From Alcaligenaceae bacterium (GTDB taxonomy: Bacteria > Pseudomonadota > Gammaproteobacteria > Burkholderiales > Burkholderiaceae_B), in contig JACCER010000024.1 of assembly GCA_013416445.1 (NCBI GenBank), positions 1 to 51,239 on the forward strand: a stretch of DNA of 51,239 nt, in the 5' to 3' direction. Shown here one piece after another: positions 45,075 to 51,239 of the stretch. The notes below the pieces were generated by a model that did no database searches, was not told where the DNA came from, and saw only the letters and a program-made list of their open reading frames with translations. A program made the position numbers and the translations under genes. Each line of letters begins with the position of its first letter. Positions within the stretch are counted from its first letter, which is position 1.

Positions 45075-45902
45075 TTATTTGCGCTTGCGGCGCGAGACAA
45101 TCATGTTGTCTGTGCGCTTGTTACGGCGGGTGCGGAAGCCCTTGGCCGGTGTACCCCATGGGCTAACCGGTTCGCGACCTTCGCCTGTCTTGCCTTCACC
45201 ACCACCGTGCGGGTGATCGACCGGGTTCATGACAACGCCACGGACCGTAGGACGCACACCACGCCAGCGCATGGCGCCAGCCTTACCGATTTGACGCAAG
45301 CTGTGTTCTTCGTTTCCGACTTCACCGATAGTTGCACGGCAGTCGATGTGCACGCGACGGACTTCGCCAGAGCGCAATCGCACCTGGGCATAAGTGCCTT
45401 CACGAGCCATCAGGACAGCGGACGCACCGGCGGAACGAGCCATTTGTGCACCTTTGCCCGGAAGCATTTCGATGCAGTGTATGGTCGAGCCCACTGGGAT
45501 GTTGCGAATAGGCAGCGTATTGCCCGAGCGGATGGGAGCATCCAGACCGGACAACAGGGTTGCGCCTACTTCAAGGCCGCGAGGGGCAATGATGTAGCGG
45601 CGCTCGCCGTCGGCGTAGCACAACAACGCAATATGCGCAGTACGGTTAGGGTCGTATTCCAGACGCTCAACTTTTGCAGGAATGCCATCTTTATTGCGAC
45701 GGAAGTCGACCAGACGGTAATGCTGCTTGTGGCCACCGCCACGATGGCGCACAGTGATGTGACCATTGTTGTTGCGACCGGAGCCACGTGTTTTCTTTTC
45801 GAGCAGAGCTTCGAAGGGCGCGCCTTTGTGCAGATTAGGCGTTGTCACCTTGATCATGCCACGGCGGCCGGGCGAAGTCGGCTTGACTTTTACGAGTGCC
45901 AT
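45075..45902 (-). CDS. rplB: 50S ribosomal protein L2
   Basis: This 275-residue protein organises the peptidyl-transferase region. The conserved His loop is in [17 protein letters not shown], and the basic C-terminus [20 protein letters not shown] is complete. Confidence 0.98.
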   Translation of the reverse strand: MALVKVKPTSPGRRGMIKVTTPNLHKGAPFEALLEKKTRGSGRNNNGHITVRHRGGGHKQHYRLVDFRRNKDGIPAKVERLEYDPNRTAHIALLCYADGERRYIIAPRGLEVGATLLSGLDAPIRSGNTLPIRNIPVGSTIHCIEMLPGKGAQMARSAGASAVLMAREGTYAQVRLRSGEVRRVHIDCRATIGEVGNEEHSLRQIGKAGAMRWRGVRPTVRGVVMNPVDHPHGGGEGKTGEGREPVSPWGTPAKGFRTRRNKRTDNMIVSRRKRK

Positions 45903-46199
45903 TTAATTCACCTCAGTAAAGTCGAGTTCCTGACCGTCTTTGAGCGAAACATATGCTTTGCGCTCGTTACGGCGGCGACCCATGAAACGGCCAAAACGCT
46001 TTTCTTTGCCCTTGCGGTTCAAAACCTGCACCGACTCAACTTCTACTTTGAACAAGAGTTCGACGGCAGCTTTGATTTCAGGCTTGGTTGCATCCGCAGA
46101 AACGCGGAAAGCGATTTGCTGATTTTTTTCGGCAACGAACGTGGCTTTTTCAGTCACGATGGGAGCCAGGATTATTTGCAATAAACGTTCGGCTTTCAT
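45903..46199 (-). CDS. rplW: 50S ribosomal protein L23
   Basis: This 98-residue protein sits at the tunnel exit, where trigger factor and SRP dock. It has [20 protein letters not shown] and the basic loop [14 protein letters not shown]. Its ATG overlaps the rplD stop by four bases. Confidence 0.97.
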   Translation of the reverse strand: MKAERLLQIILAPIVTEKATFVAEKNQQIAFRVSADATKPEIKAAVELLFKVEVESVQVLNRKGKEKRFGRFMGRRRNERKAYVSLKDGQELDFTEVN

Positions 46200-46816
46200 C
46201 CCAACATCTCCTCGAGTTGAGCGATGGCCGGCTTGGTGATCAGCACTTTCTTGTAGTGGATCAACGACAGCGGATCGGCATAGCGCGGTTCAACCACGGC
46301 AACGTGCGGCAGGTTGCGCGTTGCGAGGTACAGATTTTCGTCGAGCAGATCGGTAATGATCAACACCGATTCGAGGCCCATGTTCTTGAGTTTTTCAGCA
46401 GCCAGTTTGGTTTTGGGTGCTTCAAGAACAAAGGTATCTACGATGGCGATACGATCTTCGCGAGCCAACTGGGAAAGAATCGCGCGAATACCGGCACGAT
46501 ACATTTTTTTGTTGACTTTCTGTGTGAAATTCTCTTCGGGCGAGTTTGGAAACGCACGACCACCCCCCCGCCAGATAGGCGAGGAAGTCATGCCCGAACG
46601 GGCTCGGCCGGTGCCTTTTTGACGCCATGGCTTCTTGGTGCTGTGCTTGACGGTGTCGCGGCCCTTTTGAGCGCGGTTTCCGCTACGAGCATTAGCCTGG
46701 AATGCCACAACAATTTGATGCACCAGTGCTTCGTTGAAGTCGCGACCGAAAACCGTATCGGGAGCGGCGAACGTCGAATCAGATTGACCTTGGTCATTCA
46801 GGAGCTTTATTTCCAT
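46196..46816 (-). CDS. rplD: 50S ribosomal protein L4
   Basis: This 206-residue protein has the tunnel loop [19 protein letters not shown]. In E. coli, L4 also represses its own operon through a leader before rpsJ. Here a terminator and a transporter separate rpsJ from rplD, so that control would have to work differently. Confidence 0.98.
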   Translation of the reverse strand: MEIKLLNDQGQSDSTFAAPDTVFGRDFNEALVHQIVVAFQANARSGNRAQKGRDTVKHSTKKPWRQKGTGRARSGMTSSPIWRGGGRAFPNSPEENFTQKVNKKMYRAGIRAILSQLAREDRIAIVDTFVLEAPKTKLAAEKLKNMGLESVLIITDLLDENLYLATRNLPHVAVVEPRYADPLSLIHYKKVLITKPAIAQLEEMLG

Positions 46817-46818
46817 GA

Positions 46819-47508
46819 TCAGGCTCCTTTCTTGGCCGACATCTTGATGGCGGGACGAACGATGATATCGGCATTTTTGTGGCCAGGGACAGCGCCCTTG
46901 ACCAGCAACAAGCCGCGTTCGGCGTCAACGCGCACGATGTCTAGATTTTGAACTGTACGGGTAGCATCACCCATGTGACCGGCCATTTTCTTGCCCGGAA
47001 ACACACGACCTGGATCCTGTGCCATACCCGTAGAACCAGGGGTACGGTGCGAGACCGAGTTACCGTGCGAGTTGCGCTGACCTGCGAAATTATGGCGCTT
47101 GATGGTGCCGGCAAAGCCTTTACCAATAGTGGTGCCAGTCACGTCGACTTTCTGACCCGCTTCGAATACGCTTTCGACGGCCACGACCGAACCAGCTGTA
47201 AATTCAGCGGCTTTGGCGGGATCTAGACGGAATTCTTTGAGGATGCTGCCGGCTTCAGCGCCGGCTTTGGCGTAATGCCCTGCCTGTGGCTTGGTCACGC
47301 GGGAAGCGCGACGGGTGCCATAGGCAACTTGCACTGCCGCATAGCCATCGACTTCTGGTGACTTGACTTGGGTAACGCGGTTATTGGACACGTCCAGTAC
47401 TGTTACCGGGATGGACTCGCCTTCCTCGGTGAAAATACGGGTCATGCCAACCTTGCGCCCAACCAGCCCCAGCCGATAGGCGGCAGGTGTAGGTGTCGAG
47501 TTCGACAT
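46819..47508 (-). CDS. rplC: 50S ribosomal protein L3
   Basis: This 229-residue protein starts at the ATG at 47508, with GGAG six bases upstream; the frame is open a further 22 codons but without family similarity. The methylated-Gln loop region [20 protein letters not shown] is intact. L3 starts large-subunit assembly. It heads the main ribosomal block and needs its own promoter. Confidence 0.97.
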   Translation of the reverse strand: MSNSTPTPAAYRLGLVGRKVGMTRIFTEEGESIPVTVLDVSNNRVTQVKSPEVDGYAAVQVAYGTRRASRVTKPQAGHYAKAGAEAGSILKEFRLDPAKAAEFTAGSVVAVESVFEAGQKVDVTGTTIGKGFAGTIKRHNFAGQRNSHGNSVSHRTPGSTGMAQDPGRVFPGKKMAGHMGDATRTVQNLDIVRVDAERGLLLVKGAVPGHKNADIIVRPAIKMSAKKGA

Positions 47509-47613
47509 CGTTTTCTCCATTCCCGACTGCGATTGGTCGGGGCTAATTACCGTATGCAAACCTGCTGCATACACGATTTTTTTGAATCCAAAACTTTTTT
47601 GGTCAAGTTTGGC

Positions 47614-47643
47614 ACTTTAGCATGTTAAGCACCATCCGTGCAA
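47614..47643 (-). promoter_or_regulatory. Candidate extended -10 promoter for rplC
   Basis: On the minus strand TTGCAC (47643-47638) is followed after 18 bases by TGC-TAAAGT, an extended -10 element. It lies about 105 bp upstream of the rplC ATG, downstream of the rpsJ terminator and of the transporter genes, where a promoter is needed. The -35 match is poor. Confidence 0.4.
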
Positions 47644-47674
47644 GTGCTAATTTGTAGGCATGGTGACTCGTAGA

Positions 47675-47703
47675 TCGGATTAGGGCGCAAGCCCGTAATC
47701 CGA
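47675..47703. repeat. Interspersed palindromic repeat, copy 7
   Basis: TCGGATTA and TAATCCGA arms with an inner GGGC/GCCC pair lie between the transporter ATPase gene and rplC. Confidence 0.87.
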
Positions 47704-47724
47704 CGAAACCCCGTGACCTTGTTT

Positions 47725-47756
47725 GCCGGATTACGCGCCTGACTGCGTTAATCGGC
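47725..47756. repeat. Interspersed palindromic repeat, copy 8
   Basis: GCCGGATTA pairs imperfectly with TTAATCGGC. The copy overlaps the 3' end of the transporter ATPase gene and supplies its TAA stop. It sits 22 bases from copy 7. Confidence 0.75.
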
Positions 47757-48563
47757 CCTACGGACGACGAAGCGTTCTACGTATTCGTTGGCGGGATGAT
47801 GGCGGATGTCGTCGGGGGTGCCTATTTGCTCGACCTTGCCGTCGCGCAGTATCACGATGTGCTGGCCCAGCCGCAAGGCTTCGTCGATATCGTGAGTAAT
47901 GAATACGATGGTTTTTTGTAGTCTTTGCTGCAAAGCCAGCAATTGGTCCTGCATGTCGTAGCGTATTAGGGGGTCGAGCGCCGAAAATGCCTCGTCCATC
48001 AGTAAGACTTCGGCATCAATGGCCAACGCCCGAGCCAGGCCCACGCGCTGACGCATGCCACCCGACAACTCATCGGGATAGCTTTTGGCATAGTCAGCCA
48101 GCCCCACTCTTTCCAGCCACTTCATGGCTACCTGCCTGGCGACTGCTTTTTTGTCGCCACGCACATGCAAACCAAAAGCCACGTTGTCGATTACGTTGAT
48201 ATGCGGCAACAAACCAAAGCTCTGGAACACCATGCTGATGCGGCGGCGCCGCAATTCGCGCAGTTCAGGCATGCTGAGTGTCAGGATATTCTGGCCATCG
48301 ACCATGATTTCCCCCGCAGTAGGGTCTATCAGGCGGTTCAGGTGACGGACGAGGGTGGACTTGCCCGACCCCGACAAACCCATGACGCAGGATATCTTGC
48401 CCGCGGGAATGCTTGCGCTCACCCCCGCCAACCCAACATTGCAATGGGTTTGCGCCTGCACGGTTGCCTTGTCGGCGCCCTGGCGCAACAGTTCCAGCGC
48501 CTGAGCTTCGCGTCGCCCGAACACTTTGTAGACATCGCGTATTTCGATTTTGACTTCGGACAT
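47748..48563 (-). CDS. Betaine/choline-type ABC transporter ATP-binding protein (ProV-like)
   Basis: This 271-residue ATPase has Walker A GLSGSGKST, signature ELSGGMRQRVGLARAL, Walker B VLLMDEAFSALDPL and the H-loop ITHDIDEA, a ProV/OpuA pattern. It lacks the CBS-domain tail of full ProV (about 400 residues), so osmotic gating through CBS domains is not expected. It follows the permease gene by five bases. Its stop codon lies in a palindromic repeat. It is embedded in the ribosomal S10 region. Confidence 0.92.
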   Translation of the reverse strand: MSEVKIEIRDVYKVFGRREAQALELLRQGADKATVQAQTHCNVGLAGVSASIPAGKISCVMGLSGSGKSTLVRHLNRLIDPTAGEIMVDGQNILTLSMPELRELRRRRISMVFQSFGLLPHINVIDNVAFGLHVRGDKKAVARQVAMKWLERVGLADYAKSYPDELSGGMRQRVGLARALAIDAEVLLMDEAFSALDPLIRYDMQDQLLALQQRLQKTIVFITHDIDEALRLGQHIVILRDGKVEQIGTPDDIRHHPANEYVERFVVRRAD

Positions 48564-48568
48564 GACGA

Positions 48569-50554
48569 CTATTCCTCTTGGCCTTGCAGACGGCGTCTTT
48601 TACGGCGAGGCTGGCCATAAGCCTGGGTAATGCGATCGATGACAATTGCCAGAATGACAATTGCCACGCCAGCCTGCAAGCCACGGCCCACATCCAGCGT
48701 CTGTATCCCTGCCAGCACGTCTTCGCCCAGGCCGCGCGCCCCTATCATGGAGGCCACCACCACCATGGACAAGGCCATCATGGTGGTCTGGTTGATACCC
48801 GCCATGATGCTAGGACGCGCCAAAGGCAAGGTGACCCTGAGCAACATTTGCCAGCGAGTCACCCCAAACGCCTGCGCGGCTTCCATCACATTAGGGTCGA
48901 CCTGGCGCAAACCCAGGGTAGTCAGGCGAATAAGCGGGGGCACTGCATAAATGATGGTCGCGAACAAGGCGGGTACTTTGCCCAGGCCGAACAGCATCAG
49001 CACAGGAATCAGGTAAACAAAACTGGGCAGCGTCTGCATGACGTCGAGCACGGGCGTGAGCAAGCGCCGCAAGATGCGGCTCCGGGCGGCGATAATCCCC
49101 ACCGGAATGCCGATCACAATGGAAACACCGGTAGAAACCAGCACCAGGGCGAACGTCTGGATGAGCTTGTCCCACAGCCCCACCACACCAATGGCGTACA
49201 GGCACACCACGTACATGATGGTTGCCACTGGCTTGCGCGTGGCATGCCAAGACAGCGCAGCCACCAAAATGAGAAACACCCAGGGAGGTATCGCTTGCAT
49301 GGCGCGCTCTACCGGCAGCAACACGGCTGTCAACATGAAATTACTGAGTTCGCGAAAGCTTGCGCCATAGGCTTTTACCATGTCCATGAGCTGGCGATTG
49401 ACGAATTCCGCGCCTGACCAATACGGAAATATGCTGTAGCCGGCGGGGTTTTGCACGGCATCACCGGCCTGCCCCGCTAGCAGGGGAGCCTGCAGCGCGC
49501 CATCTGCCTGCGGGCTATCGCCAGCCCGCAATCTGGCATCCACCCTCAGGGCTACATCTTCAGGTAACCACTGGCGCCAGACCTCAGGATGCTCACGCAA
49601 GAATTTATCGGCCAGGATATCGCCTGACAAGTGCTGTTCTGTCATCCTCAGTATCATTTGATTCAGCAGGGCAGGCTGGAATTTCAGGCGCCGGAAAAAC
49701 TGGATCAAGTCGGGGTTGCCTTGCGCAAAAGCTTGCGAAACGCCAATAGCCAGATGCGCTACGACAAAATCGGAAGGGCATAACTTGCCTTCTCCGCTGA
49801 CGATGGCATCCCAGCACGCTTTGTTGTACGGAGCCTGGGCTATTTTATGGAACTTGTATTTGGCCATCAGGCCGGCGGGCTGCCAGTAATAAAACAAGAT
49901 GGGCTTGCCCTGGTCGTAGGCCGAACTGATCGCTGCGTCAAGGGCTGCGCCAGTGCCGGCTCGAAAATTAGTGTAATCGTTCTCCAGGCCATACAGTGCC
50001 AGCAAACGGCTATTGGTCTTTTCGCAGATCCAGCCGGTTGGGCAGTTCAGGAATCGACCTTTTTCTGGCTCTTCTGGGTCGGTAAACAGGGACTTATATT
50101 TTGGCAGATCTTGCCAAGTGTCAAGGTCGGGCGCCAGCGGCTTGATGCCGCGTTTGACATCGCCATGAACCAGGTAGTCAGGCACGTACCAGCCCTGCTC
50201 CGCGCCACCCGCCAGCGTGTCGCCCACAACCTGCACGGCATCTGCCTTGATTCCCTTTTCGATAATTGCCGAGCGTCCCGACCATAGCTCGGCAATTATC
50301 TGCAAATCGTTTTGCACCAACGCCGATTCAGTGGCGGCAGGCGTGCCGGGCACGATTTCGGCCTGGCAACCATAGCCAAAGGCCAGAATTTGACGAATGA
50401 CATGGGTGGTAAAGTTGGCGCTTTCCCAGGTTTGGTCAGCCAGCTTGATGACTTGCCCATTATTGCAGGATGTTGCCTGGGCAAAGGCAGACAATGGCGC
50501 CAAGCCCGCCAGCGCAAGCACTAGGGCGCCAAGGAAAATATGTCGTCTTTTCAT
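48569..50554 (-). CDS. Betaine/choline-type ABC transporter, binding protein fused to permease
   Basis: This 661-residue protein has a signal peptide (MKRRHIFLGALVLALAGLAP) and an OpuAC/ProX-like binding domain (about 26-330; IKLADQTWESANFTTHVIRQ). A linker with first membrane segments follows, then a ProW-type permease (about 420-650) with the coupling block EAAQAFGVTRWQMLLRVTLP. It would import glycine betaine, choline or a related quaternary amine. A binding domain in front of the permease is the reverse of the better-known OpuA order. AGGAG lies six bases before the ATG. Confidence 0.9.
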   Translation of the reverse strand: MKRRHIFLGALVLALAGLAPLSAFAQATSCNNGQVIKLADQTWESANFTTHVIRQILAFGYGCQAEIVPGTPAATESALVQNDLQIIAELWSGRSAIIEKGIKADAVQVVGDTLAGGAEQGWYVPDYLVHGDVKRGIKPLAPDLDTWQDLPKYKSLFTDPEEPEKGRFLNCPTGWICEKTNSRLLALYGLENDYTNFRAGTGAALDAAISSAYDQGKPILFYYWQPAGLMAKYKFHKIAQAPYNKACWDAIVSGEGKLCPSDFVVAHLAIGVSQAFAQGNPDLIQFFRRLKFQPALLNQMILRMTEQHLSGDILADKFLREHPEVWRQWLPEDVALRVDARLRAGDSPQADGALQAPLLAGQAGDAVQNPAGYSIFPYWSGAEFVNRQLMDMVKAYGASFRELSNFMLTAVLLPVERAMQAIPPWVFLILVAALSWHATRKPVATIMYVVCLYAIGVVGLWDKLIQTFALVLVSTGVSIVIGIPVGIIAARSRILRRLLTPVLDVMQTLPSFVYLIPVLMLFGLGKVPALFATIIYAVPPLIRLTTLGLRQVDPNVMEAAQAFGVTRWQMLLRVTLPLARPSIMAGINQTTMMALSMVVVASMIGARGLGEDVLAGIQTLDVGRGLQAGVAIVILAIVIDRITQAYGQPRRKRRRLQGQEE

Positions 50555-50609
50555 TGGCGGCTCCTGGGGATGAAATGGGGATGTTGGATTATGTCTTATG
50601 CGTTGTGTT

Positions 50610-50637
50610 GTCGGATTACGCGCTTGGCTAATCCGAC
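50610..50637. repeat. Interspersed palindromic repeat, copy 9
   Basis: GTCGGATTA and TAATCCGAC are perfect 9-bp arms around a 10-base loop, between rpsJ and the transporter operon. Confidence 0.87.
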
Positions 50638-50672
50638 CTACCAGTTACAGCATTGATGCAATTACCATGCCC

Positions 50673-50710
50673 AAAAAAAAGACGCCATGCTGGAAGCATG
50701 GCGCCTTTTT
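50673..50710 (-). terminator. Rho-independent terminator after rpsJ
   Basis: CGCCATGCT and AGCATGGCG form a 9-bp stem with a 3-base loop. On the minus strand eight T follow the stem, and on the plus strand five T. It should end transcripts from tuf-rpsJ before the transporter and rplC. Confidence 0.9.
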
Positions 50711-50740
50711 ATATATCGCGCCATAGGCGCCATATACAGC

Positions 50741-51052
50741 TTACTGCAAAGCGATTTCTACGTCTACACCTGCGGGCAGGTCAAGGCGCATCAGGGCGTC
50801 AACCGTTTTATCGGTTGGGTCTACGATGTCCATGAGACGCTGGTGCGTACGCATTTCGAACTGGTCGCGCGACGTTTTATTGACGTGCGGCGAACGCAGC
50901 ACGTCGTAGCGGCGAATACGCGTAGGCAAAGGCACCGGACCACGCACTACCGCGCCCGTGCGCTTGGCTGTTTCAACGATTTCAGCGGCCGATTGGTCGA
51001 TGAGCTTGTAGTCAAACGCTTTTAAACGGATGCGGATTTTCTGGTTTTTCAT
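50741..51052 (-). CDS. rpsJ: 30S ribosomal protein S10 (NusE)
   Basis: This 103-residue protein ([20 protein letters not shown]) is part of the small-subunit head and acts as NusE with NusB in rRNA antitermination. The loop [20 protein letters not shown] is typical. It follows tuf by 60 bases and is cut off from rplC by a terminator and two transporter genes. Confidence 0.98.
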   Translation of the reverse strand: MKNQKIRIRLKAFDYKLIDQSAAEIVETAKRTGAVVRGPVPLPTRIRRYDVLRSPHVNKTSRDQFEMRTHQRLMDIVDPTDKTVDALMRLDLPAGVDVEIALQ

Positions 51053-51112
51053 GGGAATTCCTAAAGAACGAATAAGACAGGGGCTATAACACCCCCGCCA
51101 GCGCTAGCTATT

Positions 51113-51239
51113 TTACTTGATAATGTTGGCAACTACACCAGCGCCTACCGTACGGCCGCCTTCGCGAATGGCGAAGCGCAAGCCTTCTTCCATGGCGATG
51201 GGCGCGATCAGGCTGACCTTGATCGAGACGTTATCGCCT
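51113..51239 (-). CDS. tuf: Elongation factor Tu, C-terminal end
   Basis: The last 41 codons of EF-Tu domain III are visible, ending [13 protein letters not shown] and a TAA at 51115-51113. The gene continues past the right edge. EF-Tu delivers aminoacyl-tRNA to the ribosome. Its place before rpsJ is the usual str-S10 order. Confidence 0.97.
   Translation of the reverse strand, partial: GDNVSIKVSLIAPIAMEEGLRFAIREGGRTVGAGVVANIIK

Noticed and set aside
44145-46184. Long plus-strand frames opposite ribosomal-protein genes (about 304 and 325 codons)
   Set aside because: They are antisense to well-known ribosomal genes and have no recognisable domain.
48578-49417. A 279-codon plus-strand frame opposite the permease
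   Set aside because: It is a low-complexity His/Gln/Arg-rich shadow of a membrane-protein gene.

Overview
The window reads as the chromosome of a betaproteobacterium close to the Alcaligenaceae (Bordetella/Pusillimonas-like). The evidence is the style of the S10 ribosomal-protein cluster next to an EF-Tu gene, a Bug/TctC-type periplasmic binding protein, and mid-to-high GC estimated by eye. I cannot name a species. No rRNA, tRNA, CRISPR array, insertion sequence or phage was seen.

Region 1 (1-9.6 kb) is a LapA-type adhesin locus. It holds the first 720 codons of a giant surface adhesin (retention module, a candidate LapG cleavage site, alternating VCBS and Ig-like repeats), running off the left edge on the minus strand. 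An oppositely oriented Rpn/DUF4351 nuclease gene separates it from its type I secretion operon: outer-membrane TolC-like protein, a small acidic protein, ABC exporter, HlyD-like adaptor and a NarL-type regulator. The LapD/LapG switch proteins are not in the window.

Region 2 (10.1-25.6 kb) has one aldehyde dehydrogenase, then a complete nine-gene cellulose operon in one direction, bcsE-F-G-R-Q-A-B-Z-C. Nearly every junction overlaps. The presence of bcsE/F/G predicts phosphoethanolamine-modified cellulose. With region 1 this makes about 25 kb devoted mainly to biofilm matrix.

Region 3 (26.0-35.1 kb) is a plus-strand fatty-acid module: a possible 77-codon leader ORF, fadE, fadI-like, fadJ-like, fadL and fadD. 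A CAAAC-N4-GTTTG operator of the PsrA type lies just upstream. The convergent gap that follows (35.1-35.8 kb) holds two large inverted-repeat elements.

Region 4 (35.8-42.4 kb) is a minus-strand acyl-CoA pathway: TctC/Bug binding protein, IclR regulator, a second FadB/FadJ-type protein, thiolase, and a PcaIJ-like CoA-transferase. Two related dyads sit about 35 bp upstream of the first enzyme gene and of the tctC gene. I infer a dicarboxylate (adipate-like) degradation locus.

Region 5 (42.7-51.2 kb) is the S10 operon on the minus strand (tuf end, rpsJ, then rplC to rpsQ). It is interrupted between rpsJ and rplC by a two-gene betaine-type ABC transporter, with a strong terminator after rpsJ and another after rpsQ.

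Across the window about ten copies of a short intergenic palindrome (core GTCGGATTA...TAATCCGAC) recur. In three cases the repeat supplies the stop codon of the adjacent gene.
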